This document shows positions 10,901 through 20,189 of a stretch of 24,053 bases of DNA, piece by piece (the first letter of the stretch is position 1; each line of letters begins with the position of its first letter). Made by a program: the position numbers and the translations under genes. A model generated the notes under the pieces. It saw only the letters and a program-made list of their open reading frames with translations, did not search any database and was not told the DNA's origin. This DNA is from Chromera velia (lineage: Eukaryota > Sar > Chromeraceae), in the NCBI GenBank assembly GCA_018398765.1, contig JAHBMJ010004416.1, positions 2,998 to 27,050 on the forward strand, written 5' to 3'.

Positions 10901-13900
10901 CGTCGAAACAGACAACAGACGGACCCCGAGGACCATCCTCCAAAACATCTACCCGCTGTCCGTGAGCATCCCGCCCGGCCAGAGCAGGCTGTTTTGGGTA
11001 GAACGCACGAGCTGCTTTGCTGGCTGTATCCATGCGGGTGCCTTCAATTCGGGCAACAACGTATTCGTTCCCGGAAGTGTCTCTTCCCAATACATGACCA
11101 TATGTCTGTCCGGGTACCTGCCGCCAAAAGAAAGGTTTGCCTGAAGAGTCGGCATCCCTCACTCTCGGCACACCTGTTGCGTCCTGCTCTTCCAGAGAGA
11201 TCAGAATGGGGCCTCTCTGGGGATCTTCTTTCACTAGAACGTGGCGCCCATTTTCATCCACACCTAGTGCACAGACCAAGCCACCCCCTCCCTTTCTGAA
11301 CGGACAAGGACGACGCGGGTCGTCTGAAGACTCAAACGTCCCCAGTTTATACCTTCTGCCCAAGTTGTCCTCTCCCACTACTGCAAAGACTCCCGGGGTC
11401 TCTTCTGGTTGAATCACAAGGGGTGCCCCTCGCTTGTCTCGTTCGACCAAAAACGGCTCACCCTGGCTGTCATGCATCAGCACAACGGGATGAAGCTCAT
11501 GGCCGGCCGCAATCACAACCATAGGACGACCTGCAAGATCGACCCCCTCACACGCTCCTGCCTTTCCGAGCTGACAGGGACCCTCAGCCCGCACAGGCAC
11601 CGAGCCGAGCTTGTATTGCGATGTGTCCGGATGCCGTCCTACGATCTCCTCTCTGCCCTCTCCTCGGGACAACAACATGTACGGACGGCCAGATCGGTCT
11701 GTTGCAGAGACCACAGCTCGACCTGCTGGGTCTCTTCCTATCGCAGTAGGAAAACCGTCGGCGCCAATCGCAACCACCAAGGGACCCCCCACTAGGTCCT
11801 TTCCTAGTTTATACTTTGCTTTGTGGTGCCTGTGCAGAGACCCCTCACCCCCTCTCAGAGTTCCTAGGAGGTATTCTCGGTCGTCTTTGTCTGTTCCCTT
11901 GACGCACGCAACTCCCTGAGAGTCGGTGAGCATCACGAGGGCCTGCCCGCTTCGGTCCCTGTCGATCAGAATGGGGGGTGACGTCTCTCCGTACGCAATC
12001 GCAACCACCTGCGCGCATCATCAGTTGAGGCGGAGAGAGAACGGATCATGTGGGTTTGAACCGCCCATGACAGCAACATATAAGAAACAGGGAATAGGCA
12101 GCAGCCCAAAACGAAAAGCGGAGACAGAAGAAGGAGTGCTCCCTTTGTCTCCCTCCCAAGCACACAACAAATGACAGAGAAAGAGAGGGGTCGAGCAATT
12201 TGGAAAGCATCGTTCTACGCACAGCCCTTCTTTGTTCTGCCTTCTCCCTCCTCACCCCCTCTTCTCTCTATCATGGCGGCACTCGAACCCGTACCTGGTT
12301 GTCTGCCTGTCTGAGTGCGACTGCCAGTCTCTGGTCTTTCAGGTCCAGGTCTGAGTTCTTCGTGTCCAGGTCCAGGAGGGGAGGGACTGCAGGGAACAGA
12401 CGACGAAAGAATCAAAGACAGTCACATTCAAACAGTGTCATGGGCATGTGCATGGTAGAGTATGGGGACAAGTTCGGCGCCTTTGAGAGCCCATACAGAG
12501 ATGAGGGCTCCAGATCGTCGGCAAAAAGAGGAATGTGCCCACATGTCGTCATTTGCACAGCAACTAAGAACATCACGAACAGTGGAACAAATGTTCTTCT
12601 AACAAAGCGTTAACGCAAAAATTATGAATCCAATTGCTCGATCAACTCACCAGTTGGTTGAAACGAGGCTATTAGGTACGGTTTCCCGTCTGAGTTCGTC
12701 CCAATGACCTCGCATGTCTCCCCCCCATTCCAGACAGGGGAAATCACTTGGAGAGGAAGTCCTACCTCGTCCGTCGTTTGGACGAATGGTGAAACCTTCT
12801 TATCACCTGTGTCTGAGGATGGTCTTTCTTCCAAATGCACAACAGAGATACGGTTTTTGGCATCAATATGCACCGCAATCTGCCGTCCTTTCGTGTCGCG
12901 ACCCTCGACAAGAACTGCCTTTCGATCCGCATCCCCACTGCCGAACAACTCCCGGGCATCTACTCGATCGTACAATCGCGCAACTCGGTACATCTCCCCG
13001 TCTCTTTCCCGACCCACAACAGATTTAGTCCCATCTCTGCCCTGTACCAACTGTAGGGGACCCCCACACGCATCTGAATCAATCATGTAGGGTGCACCTG
13101 AGGAGGCGTCAAGGCCGACTACAAGCAGATTTCCGTTGAGGTCTTCTTCGAAAACTGTTACCCTCTCTCCGTTCATGTTCGTTCCTGCTTTTGCTTTTTG
13201 GCCTTTCGGACGAAATGTTGCCAGGGTACAGGGCAAATCCTCAGAATTGTACCCCACAACTTTGAACGCACGCGCCCCCGCATCAGAGGGGAGGGGCACA
13301 ACATTCAACGGTGCACCTGTCACATCGGCAGCTATGACTTGTATTTTCCCTTCTTCTCCGGACTTCGATACAAGCACGGGCATGCCGCTGAATGCATCGC
13401 GATGGACAACCACTTGTTGTCCCTTCTCATCCCGTCCCAAGAAAAAGCAGGCACCAAACCCCCGAGGGGCATCATAGAGATCGTCATAGTAGGAGGCCAG
13501 AAGATACTCTTCCCCATTTGCATCCCTGCCTACCAAGTCGACTCCTCCATCTCTTTTAGGACGGCAACGAAGCGGCCTTCCTAGTGAGTCCCTATCAATC
13601 ATATAGGGCTCACCAGTGCCTGTCAGCCCGACCATAGCCGGCCTAGTGCCGTCCCCCCCCTCAGCCACAATGTGCACAATTCGCCCCTTGGCATCCTCCC
13701 CCAGACGTGCACGTGTGCCCGTGGCTTTGCCTCCAGGTGCTGCGACTAGGGTAGCAACAAGGTACTCTCTCCCATACACATCCTTTCCGACCACCTCTTG
13801 CACAGGCCCCCCCCCTCCAGGCTGAGGTGTCTCGACAATCCGGAGGGGGAACCCCGATTCGTCTGTCGACAGCACCTCGCACCGCCCCCTGTCGTTCAGC

Positions 13901-16900
13901 TGGCGGAGAATCTTCGGCTGCCTCCCGCTTCGGTTCATCTGAACGATCACCTGAAGACACAGACAGACAGATAGGCAGACAGGTAGACAGCAAAGGGTGA
14001 GAAAAGATGAGAAAAAAAACTAGATAGGAAGGAGATGCTTGCTTGCTCTGACGGACATGATCCAACTTGCATATGCGTAGAGAGAGCAGGCAATGGCACT
14101 GGAAAATGAAAAGCTCATAGGAAGCACAGACGCTGCCTAGGATCGAGTGGTGCATGTTTGTGTTTTTCTGATTCTCCTAGCACGCAAATTACTGCCAACG
14201 GACATGAAAAATGGTCTTCCTTCCATACCGCCAACACTTGTGCACACCCACGCAGGCAAACCCTCTCACATGTACCCGTCAACTCTTCACAGAGATTTCA
14301 CGCATGAACTTTCCCCGTACGAGAATCAATCCTTTGCCCGATGCACGCACTCACCTGCTCTCCCGAGGGATCCAGTCCCGCTCTGTACACGACACCCAAA
14401 TCAAGACCCCACTCATCGAGGTCTGAAGTCTCCTGAGCTGCGGGTTCGCAGTGTGCCACCAGGTATTTCCTTCCGGCCTTGTTAAGCCCGTCTGCCCTCA
14501 CCTCTCCCTCAAGAGTCTCCACGTATCTCAGGAGCCGCCCTCCCTCGTCATTCTGAACCAGACGCAGAATTTCGCCATTCGGGCCCACAGAGACGACAAT
14601 GGGACCCGGAAAACCGGGGGATGGGGGGAGAACAAACGCGCGATGGCCGTCCTCGTCTGTGCCGATTCGAAGGCCGTGTTGAGTCGGGTTCAAAGTCGCC
14701 ACGGCATGTTGTCTATTGTCAGCATCCCGACCTACCACATCCTCCAACCCACACCCCAAACGAGACGGCTGCATGGAAAACGGACGGCCTGTTGCATCAG
14801 TTGTGTCTGCCACGAGATACGTCTGTTGTGCTCCTGTAACAGGGTCCCTGGACCCGTCTGCTTCTGGTACTCTCTGCAGCACAATCAACCGACCGTTGGG
14901 CTGCTTGACCACCGTCACTGGCTGGTTATACTGTCCCCTTCCATACTGAAAGACAGGTCGGCCGGGACGGGACTCAGACGAACCCGGGGTCAGGGCACTG
15001 TTGATGTGGTATCTGCAAGCAGGCAGGCAGGCAGACAGGGAAGGGAAAGGAAAGGAAGGAGCAAGGGGGGAAAGATATTGGCACCTCAGAACAATGATTC
15101 ATGACAACGATATCTAGAACGGAATGTGTGTGTGATGATTGTGTTCCCTCATTTGAACATTTGTGGCATTCCGTTCATCCTTCCCTGCATCCTATCCGAA
15201 GTTCTGCATATTCATGACATGTCTGCTTCCTCTTCGTCTCTCTTTCTGTGGATGTGCGAATGTCTTGCAATTTACAATGGAGTCTGTGTGTCACTCATGA
15301 GGTGCCTGTAAATGAACACAGGGATGGATGTTGCGTGGTAAGTCCTGACTAACACCACTTTTGATTGCAATCGATTGTCCTCACTCACGTTCAAACAGTC
15401 CAAATTGATTTAAACAAAAACGAAAGACTGACTTGCACACTTCTTCCCTCACTCCGTGATCCCCCCTCATGAGCACGTGGCGGTCTCCGTTGGGCTGTGA
15501 GATCAATTGCAAGGGAGTGCCGTCGCTCCCCTGCAGTCGGAGCGTCTGCAGACCAGTCGCGTTCTCTCTGTGCAAAACAGCTGGTCTCCCAATGTCCCTG
15601 CGTTCCCACACAATGGATCTGTTTCCATTCACATCCGTTCCCTCGTATGCGGCCTCGCGTCTCTCGACAAAACCTATGATGTAATCTCGACCCCTCTCGT
15701 CGGTTCCTACCAACTCTAAGGCTCCCGGCTGTCCTTTTGCATCTCGAAATCTTAGAGGTCTGCCTGACGTATCTTGGTCTTGTCTGAATGCCTCTCGCCC
15801 TTGTTTGTCGTACGCAGTCATCACAATACCCATCGCGGGGTGTCGTCTGTTGCGCTCTACGACAATCGTGTTACCGTTGAGGTCTTCTCCCAAATAATAG
15901 ACCTTAGTATCCTCAGGCCTCCCTCCCATCCCCCCCCCTCCTGAGTCCTCTCCAGGACGGAGAAGATCAGGGTGTCTCGATAGGTCGGCTGCAGGCATCT
16001 CCATGCCCTCTGTCGGCAACCGCGCTTGCTCGAGTACTTCCTCGGGAGATCGGAATTCAATAATGCCCCGGTCGTTGCCCTCTCTCTGTAGTGCCGTTGC
16101 AGTGGCACTCCGCGGATCTGATTCATCAAACGATCCCAAGACATACTCCTCTCCTGACAAACTCACACCGACAACGGAGGTTCTCTTCCCTTCCCGTCGA
16201 AGAGAAAGGGGACGACCTCTCTCATCAGAGTCGACAATCATGGCATCCGCCAGACTGCCGCCAGACCCCCCGCCCTCTCCGTCTGTCCCCCCATGGTGAA
16301 TGACGAGGGGCCTGCCTGCAACGTCCGCTTCTACGATCGTTACCCGTCTCCCTCTCCCGTCTCTCCCGTCTCTGAATCCATCGAAATTCTCGTTGAAGAA
16401 AGTGCAGACAAGGTAACGATCCCCATCAGCATCCGTCCCCATTACATCGGAATATTCATTTCCCTTGCTTGAACGTGACACCTCGAGAGGTTTCCCTGTC
16501 TTGTCTGAATTGATGACAGTCACCGGTCGATGCCGCTCGCTAAAGGGCGGACGGAGGATGACAATAGGAAACTTCCCACCTCCTTCTGCTGACGCAAACT
16601 CTCGTAAATGGTCACTCGCAGACGCGTCGCGAAGTTCAACGACCGCCGTCCGCCCTGACAAATCACGACCGATGAAGTACTCACTTCCCAGCAATCGACC
16701 CTGTCGACCATGCAAAGGGCCCCCCGGGTCCCCTGACAGTTCATCGTAGGTCGCCACAAGGTAAGTTCTCCCCACTCCATTCTTCCCTTCGATTCTGTAC
16801 GTTTTCTCACCTGATCCTCCCTCTTCTTCTCTCACTGTCAGAGGCCGACCATTCTCGTCCCTTTCCAACAAACTGGTCGGCTTTCCCGATCTTCTGTCGC

Positions 16901-19160
16901 ATCTGACCACGACAGGAAGACCATCAGTGCCGGATCTCAGAACATACACGGGAAGACACTCACCCGTTGCTGCATCGGGGGCCCCGATTCCCCTTCTGAA
17001 AGGCATTGGTCGTGCCCGCACCGAGGCAATCACCTCTCTTCGTCCTTCCCGGGTTTTTGCAATGATCTCGTACATGTGCTTTGCCCCCCCCGGGACCGGA
17101 CAAATTTCCAAAGGGCCCCCATCTGGGCCTTCATGGAGCGTGGCGGTGCCTGACTCGGGCATACGGGAGAGCACAACGACCCCTCCGCCCTTTTCAGAGC
17201 GACACACGACCAACTCTCTGCTCATCGAGTCCGCCAAGCTGCCAACCTGCACGAAAATACAAACAAAGAATGCAAGGTATCACAAAAGATTTCATGCACA
17301 GATACATTCATCTGTTTTCAAAAGCAATTTTCATTCGGCTGTTTGGATATCAAGCCATTCAAATTAGCGTCTTGTACACGACGACGCAGAAAAATATACC
17401 AAAAATCCCTTTATTTCGACCGCTGCGTTGCACGTACATCATTTGAGAAGGCTCCCTCCGATCCCTCTACGGACCTGACGGTTTGCCCCCTCCTTCAGCC
17501 CATACAAATCGATACCCGCCTGTGTGTACATGCCTGGGCCCACCAACACAGCGTCGACCTCAAAGAGCCCCCCCGGCCCATCTGCCCCCTCGTGACCGAA
17601 CCGCCGACGCATCAGAGCAGTCGTATCAGGGTCGCCTAGCATGTCTGCGTCTACATCGGCAACTCGGGCGTTGGCAAGGGGGTCTTCTCGAAACTCAAAT
17701 TCTCCATTCAAAGTCTGCCCCCCACCACTTGCCGCTCCATCAGCACGCCGCTCGAACAACCCCGCACCCCCGGGAGCACACCTCATTACCGACTCGTACG
17801 GACCCGGAATCAAAGCATTCCCCCCCGCACCCCCTCCTGTGTCTGTTGTGGGGGGCACGAGGACTGCGACTACATACTGTTCTCCAGACACCCCCGTCCC
17901 AACTACCGTTTTCGGCCCGTCCGGACTTTCAATCACTCGGAGAGGAAGCCCACGCTCGTCCGAGTCGACCACCTGAGCATGGTGAAGCAGACTCAAATTT
18001 CCTTTCAACTCCCTCAAATCCGCTGCGAGCACTACGCAGCGACCCGCCACATCCTTTTCTAGCACCGTCACACGACGGCCCCGCAAATCGATGGCAGATC
18101 GGAGTTTTGTGTGCCCATCTGCCAAAACGGTACACACCTGCTTTCCGGGCCCATTGCTTGCCAGAGAATCTTCCCCCGTCCATACATCAATCTCCCTCTC
18201 CCTTCCTGACCCCGGTGGAGCAGGAACCAACAAAAGATTACGTCCGAAAGTTCCCGAGTCGATCACTTCAGTCACCCCCCCTCTCCCTGCACCACCTCCC
18301 GTTGAATCCAAATGCCGACGTTGCAAAGTGACAACAGGCCGACAGGCGGGATCTGAGATGGGCGCACCCTCAGGCACCTCCACCTCAACAAACGCAAAGT
18401 TGCCCTCTGCATCCCGACCGAAAAAAACATCCATCTGGCGACCCCCTGCATTTCGCGGTCTCCCTCCAACGAGTGTTCGTGAAAGTTCGGATGGGTCTGC
18501 CACATCGTTGAACGCAACTTGTTTGGCATGTTCAGCATCAAACGGTGTGAACGAATACCCTCCACCCCCAAACCCGTTTCGACTCTGTAGTCCCCCCCCG
18601 GCAAGTAGGTGCTGACCCTCAGCTTGGAGAGTTGCAAAAGCCTCCTTGTCCGCTCGAGAGACCACATAATCAGGCGGCCTGAAGGGGCTACCGTCTACAG
18701 ACAGAAGCTCCTGGGCACTGCGGGGCGCCAGAACTGTCCTTGAAAGCTCATGAAACGATGCAGCCTGGGCTTGCAACGGCGCTTGCAAGCGAGGATCGGC
18801 AGTTTGAAACCCCGGGCCCCCTGCGTTGGAGAGCTGATATGCCGGGGCCCCTGGGGATGAAAAGGGCAAACCCCCTCCAAGAGGGTGCATTCCAGGAGAT
18901 CCCCCTGTGCTCATGTGCCCAGGGAAGTGTGAGAACCCCCCTCCGCCGCCATGCCCATACGGTCTCTGCTGCTCTGCATGGAAGCCTCGGCGAGGGCTGA
19001 GACGGTCCGTGGGGGTGGACCGGAGCTTCCTTCTCAACGGCATAGACCTTGCACCTTGAGGCTGCTGCGTCCCGAGCACCCTCCTCGAGGTGGTCCTGGA
19101 CACAGACGATGTGCCTGGGGCCCTCCCTGCACATGCACATGCATGTATGCATGCATGCAT
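4377..19160 (-). CDS. Giant modular repeat protein with pseudo-isochorismatase domain, 11 exons
   Basis: Exons from 5' to 3' on the minus strand: 19160-17475, 17246-15433, 15012-14355, 13950-12651, 12386-12295, 12008-10204, 9916-8260, 7651-6613, 6401-5648, 5100-5017, 4578-4377. All ten introns (211-608 bp) are GT-AG, and exon phases match throughout. That gives 3,696 codons before TAG, or 3,657 from the Met at 19043. Order of parts: Gly/Pro-rich N-terminus; about 22 degenerate modules of 75-110 residues; Arg/Ser/Gly-rich region; a hydrolase-like domain lacking its nucleophile; acidic and basic tracts; charged helical tail. The module consensus is roughly xVxVxExDxxGxPxVV, then VxRDxxGxPLxxV, then VVGRDxxGxxYxLATF, and a linker ending DxxGRx. 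This suggests short beta strands joined by Asp-Gly turns. I see no signal peptide or membrane segment. The repeat family is unknown to me. The single-gene model is inferred from splice logic; two or more adjacent genes remain possible. Confidence 0.72.
5017..5100 (-). CDS. Giant repeat protein, exon 10
   Basis: An 84-bp exon located by splice logic. The 3' splice site is CTGTCTGCAG, directly downstream (minus strand) of a 120-bp CTGT/CTGC repeat, and the 5' splice site is AG/GTGAGT. It reads RPNLGAGPVDPNAAAQSEVL and then a Leu-rich helical piece. The phases (2 in, 2 out) fit both neighbours. Confidence 0.6.
5104..5224 (+). repeat. CAGA/CAGG tetranucleotide repeat at a 3' splice site
   Basis: About 120 bp of slightly imperfect CAGA and CAGG units. 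On the coding (minus) strand this is CTGT/CTGC, forming the pyrimidine tract directly before exon 10 of the giant gene. Confidence 0.95.
5648..6401 (-). CDS. Giant repeat protein, exon 9 (acidic and basic tracts)
   Basis: Begins after CCCTGCAG in phase 1 (the G of exon 8 plus AA makes Glu), giving EAEDRADFLDLLDEMDEEEE. Then come Gly/Arg-rich RRRRDRGARRGRGG, a mixed region, and a second acidic run, EEDEEEEGEDQMIDGVRVG. No repeat modules are present. It ends ATA CA/GTCAGT, where the GTCA unit continues three times; only the first GT keeps the frame open into exon 10. It is probably mostly disordered. Confidence 0.7.
6515..6583 (+). repeat. Compound microsatellite (CA)n(GA)n
   Basis: An AC dinucleotide run (6515-6546) passes directly into an AG run (6547-6572, imperfect to 6583). 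It lies in intron 8 of the giant gene, close to the exon 8 5' splice site. Confidence 0.95.
6613..7237 (-). other. Isochorismatase/nicotinamidase-like domain, probably inactive
   Basis: About 208 residues. The N-terminal strand ALLVVDGKG keeps the position of the family's catalytic Asp (codon 7210-7208). The C-terminal half, LGVEQLFIVGVGSAAVEETA followed by EAGFEAFVVSEGVAADD and ATGANVI, matches the family pattern of strand, GVxTxxCV-TA loop, helix, strand, DA-A and a final strand. The Cys nucleophile position just before V-x-x-T-A is Ala (codon 6766-6764). The catalytic Lys region (DLVVERLP) has Arg rather than Lys. Active enzymes hydrolyse nicotinamide, isochorismate or related amides; this copy should not. 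Fold assignment is from motif recognition, without a profile search. Confidence 0.6.
6613..7651 (-). CDS. Giant repeat protein, exon 8 (basic tract plus pseudo-hydrolase domain)
   Basis: Starts after TTCTCTCAG in phase 0 with VRPFQDEAEAFEDGE. An Arg/Gly-rich tract and an acidic DYYDEDEDSQ segment come next. From about 7237 to the exon end is a globular domain resembling the isochorismatase/nicotinamidase fold (entry below). It ends GAA G/GTTCGC, phase 1, followed in the intron by (CT)n(GT)n. GTTCGC is a weak 5' splice site, but the phase and the Glu codon it forms with exon 9 fit. Confidence 0.75.
7898..7925 (+). repeat. (GT)n microsatellite
   Basis: About 14 GT dinucleotides within intron 7 of the giant gene. 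Confidence 0.95.
8041..8193 (+). repeat. Polypyrimidine tract with CTTT/CCTT and CT repeats
   Basis: About 150 bp that is almost all C and T on the plus strand, so a purine run in the giant gene's transcript. It lies near the 5' end of intron 7. Such a homopurine-homopyrimidine stretch can form triplex DNA. Confidence 0.9.
8260..9916 (-). CDS. Giant repeat protein, exon 7 (Arg/Ser/Gly-rich)
   Basis: Starts after TTGTTGCAG; the first base completes a Glu codon with exon 6. No repeat modules are seen. The 552 codons are low complexity: SPEGG repeats, then a long Arg/Ser/Gly/Pro-rich stretch with SPRTSPRTSP, RSPRG and RGG-like elements, then a short segment ending GKWKGINEQ. The region is probably disordered and rich in potential proline-directed phosphorylation sites. 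It ends CAG/GTCAGC, phase 0. Confidence 0.78.
10204..12008 (-). CDS. Giant repeat protein, exon 6
   Basis: The exon with the cleanest repeats: about seven modules in 601 codons. It starts after CGCGCAG with VVAIAYGETSPPILIDRD and ends GA/GTGAGT, phase 2. Module ends include REYLLGTLRG, RRYKLGTFES, NEYVVARIEG, QTYTVASYQG, QLYTLATVDD and KAYTLGTFPR. Dipeptide turns DxxG or DRSG recur about every 15-20 residues. Copies have diverged well below easy nucleotide similarity, so the array is old or diversified. Confidence 0.85.
12295..12386 (-). CDS. Giant repeat protein, exon 5 (short linker exon)
   Basis: A 92-bp exon between CCCTGCAG and CAG/GTACGG. Its phases (1 in, 0 out) fit both neighbours. 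It encodes about 31 charged residues containing LLDLDTKNSDLDLKDQRLAV, probably a short helix. It contains no repeat module and separates the module block of exon 4 from that of exon 6. Support is splice-site and phase logic only; it has no recognisable homology. Confidence 0.6.
12651..13950 (-). CDS. Giant repeat protein, exon 4
   Basis: Begins after GTCTTCAG in phase 0 with VIVQMNRSG, a module start. About five modules follow, ending REYLVATLVA, EEYLLASYYD, LPCTLATFRP, EMYRVARLYD and KPYLIASFQP. The 5' splice site is G/GTGAGT, phase 1. The module boundary falls close to the exon boundary, as in exons 3 and 6. Confidence 0.82.
14355..15012 (-). CDS. Giant repeat protein, exon 3
   Basis: The 3' splice site follows a CTGT/CTGC repeat ending in TTGCAG. 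The first base completes a Lys codon with exon 2. It encodes about two modules after a Pro/Ser-rich linker (VVGRDADNRQHAVATLNP; NKAGRKYLVAHCEP). It ends GAG CAG/GTGAGT in phase 0, within DPSGEQ, so the next exon resumes exactly where a new module should begin. Confidence 0.8.
15433..17246 (-). CDS. Giant repeat protein, exon 2
   Basis: It begins after TTTTCGTGCAG, phase 0, and ends at AA/GTCAGT, phase 2. It carries about six modules. Recognisable module ends are RTYLVATYDE, DRYLVCTFFN, EEYVLGSFDE and RDYIIGFVER, and module starts include GRGRRVTIVEADVAGRPLVI. One linker, between the fourth and fifth modules, is extended to about 65 residues and is Pro/Gly/Glu-rich. Confidence 0.8.
17410..17415 (-). 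terminator. AATAAA inside intron 1 of the giant gene
   Basis: On the minus strand this signal lies 24 bp after the in-frame TGA (17441-17439) that ends the unspliced exon 1. If intron 1 is retained and the signal used, a short isoform of about 530-570 residues would be made, covering only the N-terminus and the first modules. Alternatively it marks the true end of a separate gene. Motif evidence only. Confidence 0.3.
17475..19160 (-). CDS. Giant repeat protein, exon 1 (N-terminus)
   Basis: The frame opens at an ATG at 19160, inside a GCAT microsatellite. Another Met is at 19043, in a more protein-like context. A CAG at 19129-19127 could be a 3' splice site, in which case further 5' exons exist. 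The protein starts basic, then becomes Gly/Pro-rich (HGGGGGFSHFPGH). After an Ala/Gln/Leu-rich stretch the repeat modules begin: one divergent copy around VFFGRDAEGNFAFVE and one clear copy around DLRGRRVTVLEKDVAG to SGEQYVVAVL. The 5' splice site is CAG/GTCCGT at 17474, phase 0. Read through that site, the frame stops at TGA 17441-17439. Confidence 0.65.
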
Positions 19161-19163
19161 GCA
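19137..19163 (+). repeat. GCAT tetranucleotide repeat
   Basis: Imperfect GCAT/GTAT units at the 5' edge of the giant gene's first open frame. It supplies the upstream ATG at 19160, which makes that start codon doubtful. Confidence 0.85.
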
Positions 19164-20177
19164 GATAGACTTGTGTTCACATGGAGAGTCCTAGTGCGCA
19201 GCCAAAAAAATGACACGAAGATACGGCAGACGTGCACATGTCTGCTTTACATAGGAACCAGGTAGCTCCGTTCGCTTCCGGGTGCATAGCAGCAGCGGTA
19301 ACGTGACTTATGAATGTATGATCGCATGTGGAACTGACTTGGCGATCGCCGGGAAGTCCTCGGGCTCCCCGGACAAATTCCGTCGTGGTTGAACATTCTG
19401 CAAGCCGCTTCTGGAAGGCAACTCTTTCGCAGTGAGCTCCGTTCAGGGGTCTATCGGGCTACAGGAGAGAAGAAACCACTTCATGCAAGGCCAATGAGAT
19501 GCTCGAAAGAAGAAGAGTGCTTCAGATCCGTCTATTGTTTGGAACCGGTGTTCCTGTGCAGGGACACCGATCAAGTGATTCTACATGCGAATCTTGCTGG
19601 TCTTTAGAGCAGGAACGTTCCCGTCTATGCTTATACAGCTCTGTGTACGGCTGTCAGAGTTCAACTTTCATACATGCTTTCATACATGCGTACATAAAGA
19701 TATAGAAATATGTATGCATGGCCGGATGTACGCGTATATATCGATATCTCTTGTGCATGTATATATACGCGTATATACGTATATTAATGTAACATGCGTG
19801 CATTATTACGGAATCCGGACGGCATCCGGGTTGGGCAATCCGGAGGGCGCGCCGAAGGCGCGCGGTCCCCAACATTTTTCAATCCGGACGACTTTGACCG
19901 CGAAGCGGGTGCCAACATGCGCGCGTGCCCTTCAAAAGCTTCCGGACTCTCATCCGGACTGCATGCATGACGTGCGTGCGTCACTGCATGCCGGGGCCCT
20001 TTTGTCGCTCGCAAATTTAGCTATTCCGCCACCTTGACGTGCATGGACCGGAGACGGGACTGTTGCTGTTGGGTACACACTCCGTTTTTTCCTTCGTGAG
20101 GAAGCCTCCAATTGCCAAGAACAAAACCATTGGCAACGATCTATCTGTCTCTTCTGCTTTCTTCTCACTGTTCTCAG
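19161..20177. other. Region upstream of divergent gene models
   Basis: The region lies between the giant gene (minus) and a small plus-strand gene model, so promoters for both could be here. No TATA box or initiator can be assigned with confidence. It holds TATATA-rich DNA at 19734-19790 with a perfect 16-bp palindrome (19762-19777), a cluster of ATCCGGA motifs at 19811-19959, and GC-rich hairpins. An open frame at 19389-19607 has no recognisable homology and I do not call it. Confidence 0.45.
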
Positions 20178-20189
20178 CTGCTGCCGATC

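Noticed and set aside
12278-12297. GGTTCGAG on the minus strand, like a tRNA T-loop (B box)
   Set aside because: The flanking bases do not form a proper T-stem, and no A box or anticodon stem is found at the right distance. It lies at the 5' end of intron 5.
17483-18331. Plus-strand open frame of 282 codons, Pro-rich
   Set aside because: Antisense shadow of exon 1 of the giant gene; Pro-richness mirrors Gly/Arg codons on the coding strand.
20112-20136. TTGCCAA / TTGGCAA inverted repeat with 11-bp spacer
   Set aside because: Only 7 bp per arm; an inverted repeat this short is expected by chance in a 24-kb window.
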